A DNA stretch of 64,000 nucleotides from Zygaena filipendulae. Lineage: Eukaryota > Arthropoda > Insecta > Lepidoptera > Zygaenidae. The position numbers were made by a program, and so were the translations under genes. The notes under the pieces are model-generated. The model made no database searches, was not told where the DNA came from, and worked only from the letters and a program-made list of their open reading frames with translations. The first letter of the stretch is position 1; every line of letters begins with the position of its first letter. Location: contig OU015664.1 in NCBI GenBank assembly GCA_907165275.2, positions 9,014,001 to 9,078,000 of the forward strand, written 5' to 3'. Of the stretch, positions 11,285 to 21,027 are shown in pieces.

Positions 11285-11963
11285 CTAAGCTATACTACTT
11301 GACGTGTTCATGATAGATAGCTTCATCCGTCTCGTGTCGTAACGTGATTACGCCCAAAGACGTTAAAATATTCGAGTGCTTCAACAGCTTGTGCACTACA
11401 TTTCCAGGATCGTGTCGACTCTAAGCTATACTACTTGACGTGTTCATGATAGATAGCTTCATCCGTCTCGCGTCGTAACGTGCTTACGCCCAAAGACGTT
11501 AAAATATTCGAGTGCCTCAACAGCTTGTGCACTACATTTCCAGGATCGTGTCGACTCTAAGCTATACTACTTGACGTGTTCATGATAGATAGCTTCATCC
11601 GTCTCGCGTCGTAACGTGCTTACGCCCAAAGACGTTAAAATATTCGAGTGCCTCAACAGCTTGTGCACTACATTTCCAGGATCGTGTCGACTCTAAGCTA
11701 TACTACTTGACGTGTTCATGATAGATAGCTTCATCCGTCTCGCGTCGTAACGTGCTTACGCCCAAAGACGTTAAAATATTCGAGTGCCTCAACAGCTTGT
11801 GCACTACATTTCCAGGATCGTGTCGACTCTAAGCTATACTACTTGACGTGTTCATGATAGATAGCTTCATCTGTCTCGTGTAGTAACGTGATTACGCCCA
11901 AAGACGTTAAAATATTTGAGTGCCTCAACAGTTTGTGCACTATATTACCAGGCTCTCGCGATC
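11285..11963 (+). repeat. 136-bp minisatellite, five units, inside the DIRS element
   Basis: Units begin CTAAGCTATACTACTTGACG at 11285, 11421, 11557, 11693 and 11829, an exact 136-bp spacing each time. The three middle units look virtually identical. The first and last differ, for instance CTCGTGTCGTAACGTGATT instead of the central version with CGC and GCTT. The unit is not a multiple of 3, so the array is not a repeated in-frame peptide. Confidence 0.95.
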
Positions 11964-11979
11964 GAAATGAGCACCGCTT

Positions 11980-12355
11980 AAAGTCCAGATCACCCTTAAA
12001 GTACCTTCCAAGGTCAACTTCATGTCGCGGTGATTAAACAAGTGCACCCTTACACGAACGATCTGGTTCGAGATTTCTTTCCATAGAAGAGAATTGGGCC
12101 TTCGGAGATGAAAACCGAAGTGAACAGCGAAAGGTTCACTCCCTGAAATAACTCAGAAGGAGACGACAGTGCTACTAGCAACTGAACAACCAGACGCAAG
12201 CACTAGTATGGTAATTGAGGATACCTTACCTCGAAAAATCTTTAAATCCCTTGGTGATCAAAGAAGTGTTTGGCCATTCCCGACAAGATCTCTAAACGTT
12301 GGGGATGGCTTCTAGTAGACGGCCTTACATAAGAAGAAAAACAGGATTTGCTATA
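11980..12355 (+). pseudogene. DIRS gag relic
   Basis: Broken reading frames in the order expected for gag, upstream of RT. One frame reads LPRKIFKSLGDQ. About 20 codons on, after a frame change, another reads SKRWGWLLVDGLT, then a stop, then EEKQDLLYK. This resembles the conserved RW--W---GL---K--LL-KY block I know from DIRS-like gag proteins. At least one frameshift and one nonsense codon are present. The protein would have been the nucleocapsid/capsid precursor in the cytoplasm. Identification is by motif and position only. Confidence 0.55.
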
Positions 12356-12507
12356 TAAAAGACAAAAAAATCATTATTATACGTAACGAACGTATAACGT
12401 CAGTAACGACCAAACCATACAAACCGTAATAACTGAGGTAGTATCCCACGCAGGTAGATTATATCGTCTACATCTACTAAAAAGCAATTCGTGTATATAT
12501 ATATACA

Positions 12508-13690
12508 TTAGCTGTGTCCCGCGGTTTCAACCGCGTTAATTTAAGAAAAATTCTTTACTGATGCAAAATATATTCCATAACTACATGATTTTTGCGTAAC
12601 TTTAACCGTTCAAGTAGCGTAACGGAATATTTTTTCCGTTCTTTGTAACATTTTTCATTGCTGCTCCGCTCTTATTGATCTTAGCGGGATCATATTATGT
12701 ATTTGCATAGCTTTTCTCGATAAATGGGCTATCTAACACTGAAAAAATGTTTCAAATGGGACCAGTAGTTGCTGAGATTGGCGCGTTCAAACACACAAAC
12801 TCTTCAGTTTTATAATAATTATTAGTATGGAATCTGTGGTATAGATACATATTATACTTATAATCTGAATCTCGGACGCGACTCCAAAGATTTTCATGAA
12901 ATTTAGTATGCAGGGTTGTTTTATCTGTGTTTTCAGGCAATGAAAAATGAGTGTTTGGTACTGCTTTTTCTACTTAACGACAGATAGCACTACGAGCGAA
13001 GCTCGGTCACCTAGATATTTTTAGTATGAGTATGAGATATACTCATACATATAGAGAGTATGATCAATTATAGATGATTTAGTCGTTTTAGATGTAGTTG
13101 TTATATACCTAATTATGTAAGGAGCTTTAAAATTCCTTTTGATCGCACTGTATTCCAGTTTACGGTCCCCGAATATAACACCTTAAGCTCTACTAAAAGT
13201 TACCACCTAAATATTGCAATATCTAATCCACTAAGTTATACAGTCATTGCAGTGCAGTTTTGACAATTTTTCAACACTCAAAAGTTCACTTTATTCTTAA
13301 CTAGCTGTCCCGCGCGGTTTCAACCGTGATGGTTTTGGAGTTCCCGCGGCAATTCCGGATTAAAATATAGCCTATGTTACTCAAGAATAATGTAGCTTTC
13401 TAATGGTGAAAGAATTTTTGAAATCGGTCCAGTAGTTTTGGAGTTAAATCGTAACAAACAAACCAAAAATCAAATCTTTCCTCTTTATAATATTAGTATA
13501 GACTAGCTGTTCCCTGCGGTTTCACCCGCGTTGGTTTCACAGACCTCGCGGGAATTCCGGAATAAAGGGTGCCCTGTGTGTTATTCTGATGTATAAGCTA
13601 TGTTAATGTGAATTTCATTATAATCCATTCAGTGGTATTTGCGTGAAAGAGTTGCAAACACACACTCTCGCTTTTTTAATATTGGTAAGA
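12508..13690 (+). repeat. Short-repeat cluster inserted between DIRS gag and RT
   Basis: Heads are visible at 12508 (GTGTCCCGCGGTTTCAACCGCG), 13303 (CTGTCCCGCGCGGTTTCAAC) and 13501 (CTGTTCCCTGCGGTTTCACC), with tails at 13485-13500 and 13675-13690. The segment 12850-13015 is the reverse of a repeat at 46850-47060, so at least two families are involved. The cluster ends right where RT homology starts. Confidence 0.7.
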
Positions 13691-14600
13691 ATTTCAAACG
13701 AGTTAACGAGAGTTAACGAGTTTATCAAGTCAAATCAGTTCAAAATGGAAGACCTACGGACTAGTACTATACTTGTGTTTTAAAAACCGCTTATGGCGAC
13801 CATAGACCTAAAAGAAGCATATTTATTGGTTTTCAAACAGAAAAATACTGCCATTAGACAAACAATCCAAGCTGTTGGAGAGAGTTTTAAACAGCTTTAA
13901 AATCATGCCAGGCAGGTACTTCCCTTGAATCAGTTTTTTCATGGTGGATTAATAATAAAATATTAGGCATTCAAAAAACAAAACTCGTAAGAACCGTTAA
14001 CACTTTGGAAATATTCTCCGCTGCCTCTCCAACAGGTTGTGGTGTACCTATCGTGCATCGGTGAACATCGGTTTATGATCTAATGTGCTTTGCAAAGTTT
14101 CCGACAGATCAGGAGACGCGAGGGAAGACTTCTTTTGATCTTCACGTCGCGTCGTACATAAATTTAGGAAACAACCGCGAAGCCGATGTGGAGTCTTGAC
14201 ATAGTATATTGACTGATATTTTATTTATTTACAGTAAATGTACTTTTTTCCGTTCAAAATTTTTTAAAGGTGTTAAAAAACCTTTGTCGGATACCGAGTG
14301 GAGTTTGACTCATTCAGTCTTTAAATTGATCATCGATATTAATTTTGCTTTGCTTCCAAAGCCAAAGAAAAGCCCACTTTATTTATCTCGGCATATCTAC
14401 AGACGTTTTAACGCACTCATGGTAGATTGGAGTATCTAGTACTTCCGTTACGATTTTTTTTTTTCCCCTCTCTTCTCTCTCTTCAAATGCTTAAGAAAAT
14501 TAAAAAAAAAAAAAAAAAATAAGCTACCGATAGAGCATCAGGCACAATGATAGTTCTAAATCGGCCAAGTAAACCTTGGTTACGCCTCTTCCTGAAATAA
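13690..14600 (+). pseudogene. DIRS reverse transcriptase/RNase H relic
   Basis: A remnant of the polymerase that copies the element RNA. Readable pieces in order are: EFIKSNQFKMEDLRT (about 13705-13765), matching the RT N-terminal KMED block; MATIDLKEAYLLVF from 13793, containing the first catalytic Asp motif; SVFSWWINNKILG and EIFSAASPTGC (13940-14045), the RNase H start with the expected catalytic Asp replaced by Ala; FNALMVDWS near 14435; and ASGTMIVLNRPSKPW near 14530-14580, the block preceding the recombinase. The central RT palm, including any YxDD box, is deleted between 13870 and 13920. Several stops and frame changes are present. It lies downstream of the gag relic and upstream of the recombinase relic. 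Confidence 0.8.
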
Positions 14601-14640
14601 TATTGATTGCTTTATCGCTGATATACCTATATCTTTAAAT

Positions 14641-14840
14641 TTTTCAATATAACAAATTAGTACCCAAAAGAGAGCCTTCCGCTCGAAAAACTAACCAAGA
14701 AACGAATAGCTCTACTTGCGTTGTCGACTGCACAACGTGTAGAGACGCTGTCCTTGATCTGCTTAACCAACTGAAAGTCAATACCTCTAATGAAAAAAAA
14801 AAAAAAAAACTTACTAAATACAGAAAATTATTGACCACGA
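14641..14840 (+). pseudogene. DIRS tyrosine recombinase relic
   Basis: Tyrosine recombinases integrate the circular cDNA of DIRS elements. An open frame ending near 14772 reads ESLPLEKLTKKRIALLALST followed by AQRVETLSLI. This carries the first catalytic Arg in its AQR context, which is typical of the DIRS recombinase. The frame stops soon after, at TN-stop. The distal H-x-x-R and Tyr motifs are not found, and the following DNA holds a Tc1-like insertion and a THAP element. This is the best single diagnostic of class besides the internal complementary region. Confidence 0.8.
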
Positions 14841-14986
14841 AACGACCTATTCACAATGCTTTAACTCACAATGCCTTAACTTTATCCCACTGTATCCCAT
14901 AAATGAGGATAGACTCTTTGCAGAAGCAGCTTACAATAATGACTCTGATTAATAAACATTTATATAAATACAAGATAAACAAAATA

Positions 14987-15362
14987 CACACATCAAAAGT
15001 GTCTAGGGATCAAAACATTTTTTGCTATAAAACGAAACTCAATTAATTTAAATCTAATTTAATCTTCTGAACTGACCGCCTACCTTATTTCCCATATCTA
15101 AAATAACAACTCATCCCCACATTTTAAATAAATTAAGAAAAAATTCATTTTTTGTAAGTTGTGAGAAATTGAACCAATTCCAAGTCGACAATAAAATAGC
15201 AAAAAAAGGCAAAAACAGGGGATTTTGAAACTTATATTGTAATGACTAAACAAATTAATACTCTGTGTTCCTTCCATTGATACGAATCACAGATTCGCAG
15301 CGATTTGGCATGCTAAAAATCTTGAAAAAATGTACTTGATCCCTAGACACTTTTGATGTGTG
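14987..15362 (-). mobile_element. Tc1-like element, internal deletion derivative
   Basis: TIRs CACACATCAAAAGTGTCTAG and complement, both continuing GGATCAA, are flanked by TA on each side (14985-14986 and 15363-15364), the Tc1/mariner duplication. At 376 bp, most of the transposase is gone. A C-terminal coding remnant remains. It is nested in the DIRS element. Confidence 0.9.
15255..15332 (-). pseudogene. Tc1-like transposase C-terminal remnant
   Basis: The minus strand reads HFFKIFSMPNRCESVIRING and then RNTEY-stop. This corresponds to the conserved SMPRRC-AVI--KG---KY end of Tc1 transposases. About 25 codons survive of a protein normally near 340 aa, so the DDE catalytic domain is absent and no activity is possible. 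Confidence 0.8.
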
Positions 15363-15417
15363 TATATAAATATTTTGTAAAATTATGGGGTAGAAAACTG
15401 GCAATTAGTTCCAACCT

Positions 15418-15790
15418 AGAGGGCGCCAAATGTTTGTTACACAAGATCTGTCAATCTACATAGAAACTGAGTGTATTTTTGTTGTTTTTCACTAGTTAAT
15501 TAAATTATGGGACGCTGTTGTAGCTTTTGATTGTGAGGAAATAGGCGTACACCAATTCCCAAGTGGTTTAACATTAAGGAAAGAGTGATAAATAAATCAA
15601 GGGATTTTTTGAGGTTATGTAGGAAACATTTTAAAGAAACTGATTGTGAGACCACGTCTAGAACATACATATACATCACGAAACTAATTTAAAGACTTAA
15701 CAAAGCTAAACTAGTGCTTAGAAATTCAAAAAGCCAATAATCAGTTGTTTTAAAAGTGTTTTGACAGGTAACAAACACACAGCGCCCTCT
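15418..15790. mobile_element. TIR element with AGAGGGCGC ends and THAP-like relic
   Basis: The ends AGAGGGCGCCAAATGTTTGT and complement (GTAACAAACACACAGCGCCCTCT) form roughly 30-bp imperfect TIRs with a shared internal CTGTCAA block. The 373-bp body contains a degenerate THAP-type zinc-finger coding piece. THAP domains occur in P-like and Kolobok transposases; no unambiguous target duplication is visible to choose between them. Confidence 0.65.
15507..15665 (+). pseudogene. Degenerate THAP-domain fragment
   Basis: THAP domains are C2CH zinc-binding DNA-recognition modules. Spread over shifted frames are MGRCC (start 15507), GVHQFPSG and LCRKHFKETDC. These match in order the Cys pair, the HxFP block and the C-x2-H pair of a THAP finger. 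Two stops and frame changes interrupt it, so it is a relic. It lies inside the TIR element 15418-15790 and was probably the N-terminus of its transposase. Confidence 0.6.
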
Positions 15791-15930
15791 GCTTAAAAGC
15801 TTTGCATTTTCTTCCCGATTCGTACAAGTCTAATTATATTTTTTCTCTACTCGTGTTCGCTGATTTAACTTGGTTTATCATCGTTCTTCTTTCCCTATCT
15901 TTTACCTATTTCATGGTGAGCGCTAAACAT

Positions 15931-16058
15931 CTACATAGTAAAACATCTCTAATAAATCTCGAGGATGCAACGTCGCAGTATAATTGATGGTTAAACAAAC
16001 TTACCTAGTGATGTTTGACCATAATTATACGAGACGTTGCATCCGAAGAGATTTATTA
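15931..16058 (+). repeat. DIRS internal complementary region (ICR)
   Basis: 15931-15984 is perfectly complementary to the left terminus (10507-10560). 15982-16058 is complementary to the right terminus (16319-16395). The two halves share AAT at 15982-15984. In DIRS elements this region templates joining of the ends into a circle during reverse transcription. Confidence 0.92.
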
Positions 16059-16146
16059 CCCTCCCTGCCCATAGGTTTCGTTAAAAACTTATACATCTAT
16101 AAGTATTAACGTTACCCCATGCCATGAAATAGGTGCTCTGAAAAAA

Positions 16147-16395
16147 TGAGCTGGCACGGCGGCGTGCGGCAACGCAGGCGCTACGCCGGGTGGGGCGGGG
16201 AGGAGGAGTACACAGTAGTCAATTGAATATCTTTTTATTTTTGATTCTCCTTTATAGCTCTAAATAGTTGTGTGCGATGCTAGTACATTGAAGAATGGAC
16301 TACATAGTAAAACATCTCTAATAAATCTCTTCGGATGCAACGTCTCGTATAATTATGGTCAAACATCACTAGGTAAGTTTGTTTAACCATCAATT
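16147..16395 (-). repeat. DIRS right inverted terminal repeat plus extension
   Basis: The inverted copy of the left repeat spans 16147-16353. It is followed by 42 bp present only at this end (AATTATGGTCAAACATCACT and onward to AACCATCAATT), which is complemented in the ICR. Confidence 0.9.
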
Positions 16396-16829
16396 TGAGT
16401 AGGTAGGTAAACTCGATTACTTTCATAATTTAATTGCGTGTTTCTTCATTTTTGAAAAAAATGGCAGGTCTGAGGTCCCAAAAGATAGAAAACACCTATA
16501 CATCTATCTATACTAATATTATCTAGAGGTAAAAAATGTAGGTTTGGATGGGATCTCTCGCTTGTATAAATTCAGCAAAGATATTAAGTACATCTCAGTA
16601 ATAAAGGTAACTAGGTATTTTGTGGGAAATTATGATAACTAATAAATATAACAAGCGTTATATGATTTTATTCCCAAAAGGAATCTTATCTGTAATATCG
16701 CAGAAACTTCGAGAATAACCACAGATCATAACGAGTGGCAAAGATTAGGAGATAATGACATAGCAACGAGAGTCGAAAAGGTTTACTCGTTTTTACAAAC
16801 GGACTCAAGAGTCGGTCGCCTCTTAAATT

Positions 16830-17035
16830 ATTGTTTCCCGCGGTTTCGCCCGCGCTAATTTCGGAGTTCCCACTGGAATTACGGGACAAAAAGACTATGT
16901 CCTTCTCTGTACTCCTGAAAATGTGTATGCAAAATTCCATGATGATCGGTTGAACCGTTAAGGCGTGAAAGCGTAACAGACAGACAGACAGACAGAGTTA
17001 CTTTCGCATTTATAATATTAGTATAGGGATCTCAC
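16830..17035 (+). repeat. Short interspersed repeat, complete
   Basis: Head TTTCCCGCGGTTTCGCCCGC, body with TGAAAATGTGTATGCAAAAT, a (CAGA)n tract at 16978-16995 and the tail ATAATATTAGTATAGG. Confidence 0.75.
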
Positions 17036-17377
17036 TCATTACGCTGGGAAGAAAAGGAGCGGGACCAAGATACTAGACGTATTAAGTTTGAGTAGCATTT
17101 ATTAATAACGGGCCTTAGTGACCTTAATGGAGATGATACGAAATAAATCCATTTCATCGCGATAAGCTCAGGGGATCTTATAGAGGTAATAATCAATTAC
17201 CCGTAATTATGTCTAAAGGCTGTAATTGATATTTACACAGTGAAGTCGGTCTATAGATGCTACCTCATCTTGTAGTAGGTAGGTATATGTAACGAGATGG
17301 GTCGACTATTGATTATGCCGCATCTGCTCAAAGTTGTTCCCTGCGGCTTTGTTTATTTGATTTTCGGGAATCCTACG

Positions 17378-17705
17378 GAAATAGGGGTGTGGACTAGTTT
17401 TGAAAATCAAAATTCTAATTAGTCCGTCAGTTAGAAAATAAAAAAAACAATAGATACGTATTTTTTGCTTTTTTAAATAGGTAAATTAAAATATACAGAG
17501 ATAAAGCGCATTAAAGTTTAGGGTGAGGGGCTCGTGACGTCACTAACCGCTAAAACCGCCATGCAAACTGACGTCACGAGAAATTTCAACTCAATATATC
17601 GCCGTTATTTTTTGATTACGTAAAAAAATAAAAAATACTCGTCCAATATTTTTTAATAATCTACAAGACGGACTAAAAAATAAAAATTAGTCTACATGCC
17701 CATTT
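17378..17705 (-). mobile_element. MITE family B (copy 3, inverted)
   Basis: Reverse order of motifs relative to 5675-5972: ATTAGTCCGTCAGTTAG first, GACGTCAC pair in the centre, then AATAATCTACAAGACGGACT. The outer GTGGACTAG and CTAGT/TCTAC-type ends suggest imperfect TIRs. Confidence 0.65.
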
Positions 17706-17949
17706 CTAGATAAAAAGTATTTTTGTGTTATTTCAGCATGCTATACATATGCATTGTATGTATGGTAAATAGCATATTATGCATTGCTTGAATTACACGC
17801 AATACAATGCCATACATGCCAATGCTTGTATGGTAAATATATTGTATGGTAAATTTCATCCAAATCTGTACTTACATCTATAAATACATACAAATATTTT
17901 CGTAAACTTTCGAATTTAAGTATAATCACAGATAATAATTATGTATAAT

Positions 17950-18085
17950 ACTAGCTGTTCCTCGCGGTTTCACCCAAGTTAATTTCGGAGTTTCTGCGGA
18001 AATTCCTAGACCGTATGTCCTTCTCTGTACCCCTGAAAACGTGTATAAAATTAACGCGGGTGAAACCACGGGGAACAGCTTGTTA
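17950..18085. repeat. Two short-repeat heads facing each other
   Basis: A + head (CTGTTCCTCGCGGTTTCACC) meets a minus head (GGGTGAAACCACGGGGAACA). An inverted pair of fragments. Confidence 0.6.
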
Positions 18086-18189
18086 TAATAATGCTTGGAC
18101 ATTATCCCACAGCGCCACCTGGTTCTGAACCAAGTAGAGCTAGTACTATGGGTAACTTTTTTGCAAATGGGTACTTGTACATATTTGTA

Positions 18190-18290
18190 CATACAATTTT
18201 CATCAAATTAATGTTTACCCTGATGTGGAGATCGAACCCGCGACACTAGCAGTCAATTCCTCCACCACTATACCATTGATGCCGTCAATG
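18190..18290 (-). mobile_element. tRNA-derived SINE head
   Basis: On the minus strand an A-box-like TGGTATAGTGG is followed by a B-box GGTTCGATCTCC at Pol III spacing. There is no cloverleaf. This fits a SINE 5' end. Confidence 0.6.
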
Positions 18291-20540
18291 ATATTTTGGA
18301 TATCCCCTATAAAGACTGCAACGAGTCATCACGGCAGTTTTAATGACATAACGAAACGACAAAAGTGTGTTGGAGAGCGAGCTAAAGAAAAACAAAGAAC
18401 GGAATAACAGTGCCAATCTTCGTCGGGATTTCGTCTCTTCACTTCGGAATTATTACTTTTGGTAAGAATGTGTGCCGTCATAAAACAGTATTCGGGTCTG
18501 TCTCTGTTTGCTGCCGCAAATCGAGGGAAATGCCCCATCAATGCGGGTTTATAGTCGGCTTTACGGCAACACTGCAGGCTGCCGGCTCACAATAAGCACG
18601 TATTAATGATGTTTTATTGGCCACGCTAAAACAATATTGTCGTGCTTTTGAATATGATTTTGTATTATGTTGGACTGTTATTATGAATTTTATCATAAAA
18701 TGTTTAAATTCGCTGTTCACAGATATTAAAGTGAGCGGCCTATTATCTACACGATTCTCACTCTGAAAATCAACGGTGTCTGAGTCGCAAATCGGTGACT
18801 AACAAGCTGCTGATAAAAGCTAAGCAAACAAAAGTTTGCGAACGTTTCACTGCAAACCAGCCGCTGATTGAACGAGGTTAGCTTATTGCAATAGTCATAA
18901 AGTTCAACGACTGATAATACTGATGCAGTAAGCGAATATATATAACTAGCGGAATTTAGCGGAGTCTGACTTAAATAAAACACGGCTTGGTTTCTTCGAA
19001 GGCGTTAACGCGGCTTTGCCGACGCCCACATAGGTATCCATCGGAATACCAAAATTCACGCGGGTAAAACAGGAGTAGCGGCTATTGTAGTATTCTTTAA
19101 AGAGCTACCGTAATTTCAATATCACTGGAGCTACCAGATTTTTGTAATACAGATGTCTAAAATAACGTACAGGTCTGAATTTTTTTTTAAATAATTTAAG
19201 TAGGTAAATTGCAAATGAAATTGCATTTTTACGGGCAGTTTTGTAAAAGCAGGCCCTTAATAGGGATTGGAAAAATCTATTTTCTTATCTAAAGAACGAG
19301 GTTGTGAAGTTTTTCTTATTTAGTTTACGGAAAATTTAACCCAAAGTTATACAAAGTTATAGCAAGTCGCGACGCTCGGCAAGAGAATTCAAATAAGAAA
19401 CAGACAACAAAGCATTTTGTTAAGGCGAAGTTATTAAGTCTGACGGAAATGAAACGCTCGCACTAACGACTTTAAGATTGAAGTTTCGACCATATTTTTT
19501 TGTGCTATCTCAGATATTCTATAGAGGGATTAATTAAATTCGCTTCAATTTAACCCGTTTGATGGTTTCGTTATTTTTCTTCATTAACTTCGTTTCTGGA
19601 GTTGCGTTCAAAAACATATAATATCCATTCCTCTGCGACCTTGCATTCTTCTCGATCCTACTTTATCTTTGTTCTGTAACTAATAACTTATTCATCTATA
19701 TTTGCAAGTATATCGAAACATAAATTTTAACCGTTTTGTAGAGGAAAATCTTTCCAAAAAATCAATTACTCATAGGAGGCTGCGCTATTTTTGAGTCCAA
19801 AATTCCAGTGGGAATCTCAAAATTCACCCGGATGAAATCACAGGCAAACAGCTAGCTGGTTGTAAGTTACAGTTAGGTATTACAATTTAAGTACCAACCT
19901 ACTTCAAGTGAAAGTCGCGACAGGTTTTTAAAATCTAATATTTTGTATATGGCATGAAATAACTAAAGTTAAAGTTCAATAAAATAAATATTTTTATTTT
20001 ATTTTTTTTCTATAAAAGTAGTTACATGAAACAAATAAAATGGCCGTAATGATTCATCTTAATAAGTGTTGATTTTTAGTTTTTTAATGATGAATATTTG
20101 AACGTTACATAATGTTTTTTGTTAATTAATTTTTTATTTGGCTTCCCACGGATTTGGCGTAATTGAAGAAAAAATCTTTGAATAAACGTGTAAATAATTG
20201 ATTACCCTTAAGTAAGTGTTGGTAGGCATCAAGGATTCCCGCGGTGGGGTACCTATCTCACCTTATTTTAATTAATTAGGTCTGGCTTCCACCGGTAATT
20301 TTCCAAGCCTAGAACAGTAATTACGTGGAAGTGTTTTTGAAAGGAGTTCAAGTGTACATATTTCAGTCTGCAAAGGCGGCGTTGATACGTACTTGGTATT
20401 TTGAAACTAATGACTTACTAATGACACAATAATGACAGTTATGAGATCTCTCATCACTGTACGACAAAGACGACTCATCGTGTTCAAGTTTTCAGTAAAA
20501 GCATGAATTAGGTACATAATATAGTGTACTACATAGGAAT
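18291..20540. other. Intergenic DNA with degenerate repeats
   Basis: Short ORFs only. Degenerate minus-strand short-repeat heads occur near 19050-19080 and 19790-19855. No gene is supported. Confidence 0.35.
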
Positions 20541-21004
20541 TTTGGTGGTCGAGTGGATTGGTGTCGTCCGTTTGTGATGGAATAACAAATTCACAAAACG
20601 ATATTCAATGTACAGAGGAAAATTTATTCACAAAAGTTCTTACACCTAATTGTTCACCAAATTATGTACAGAAGGAGGAGAAGAAGATTATTTAAACTAA
20701 GTATTCACACTAACACGCTCTACATATAAACATTAGATAACCGAAATTTTGGATAGAAAGGTAACAAAGATATAACCAGAGATGAGTTTTTAAACCTAAC
20801 TGACATTAGGCAACTGCGCATGCCTGAACTGTCCGGACATGCGCAGTTGAAGCGTTACTATGGTAAAGAGATGGTGTTATTTACAATGGTCCGTTTCCAT
20901 TGTACCGCGTGGATGTACAGTAACAATGAAAACGGATGACGAATGAATTACACGAGAAATATATGTACATACAAATATACAAAATATGAGTGGCGGACGC
21001 CACA
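20541..21004 (-). repeat. 3' LTR of the gypsy element
   Basis: 464 bp. In element orientation it starts TGTGGCGTCC and ends CCACCAAA. A minus-strand AATAAA lies at 20623-20628. A perfect 12-bp inverted repeat (CAACTGCGCATG/CATGCGCAGTTG) spans 20811-20849. Confidence 0.95.
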
Positions 21005-21016
21005 TCACTCCCCTTC
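21005..21016 (-). promoter_or_regulatory. Polypurine tract
   Basis: GAAGGGGAGTGA on the element strand abuts the 3' LTR start. It primes plus-strand DNA synthesis in this class. Confidence 0.8.
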
Positions 21017-21027
21017 GGAGACGGTTA

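Larger units (their letters stand above)
10507..16395 (+). mobile_element. DIRS-type tyrosine-recombinase retrotransposon, decayed
   Basis: The 5.9-kb element shows the diagnostic DIRS plan. An inverted terminal repeat pair lies at 10507-10714 and 16147-16353. The right end carries a further extension of about 42 bp (16354-16395). An internal complementary region at 15931-16058 fuses the complement of the left end to the complement of the extended right end. Between the repeats, in the + direction, are relics of gag, of reverse transcriptase/RNase H and its downstream conserved region, and of a tyrosine recombinase. No target duplication is seen, as expected for recombinase-mediated insertion. 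Stops, frameshifts and nested insertions (12508-13690, 14987-15362, 15418-15790) make this copy non-autonomous. The class call rests on structure and protein motifs together, so I am confident in it. Confidence 0.9.

Noticed and set aside
13793..14840. Gypsy-type (LTR) origin of the RT relic
   Set aside because: The downstream recombinase motif and the ICR/ITR arrangement fit DIRS and not an LTR element; no LTRs or integrase flank it.
18225..18720. Small frames near the SINE head
   Set aside because: Four short frames on both strands without motif; the tRNA-like boxes explain the start of the region.
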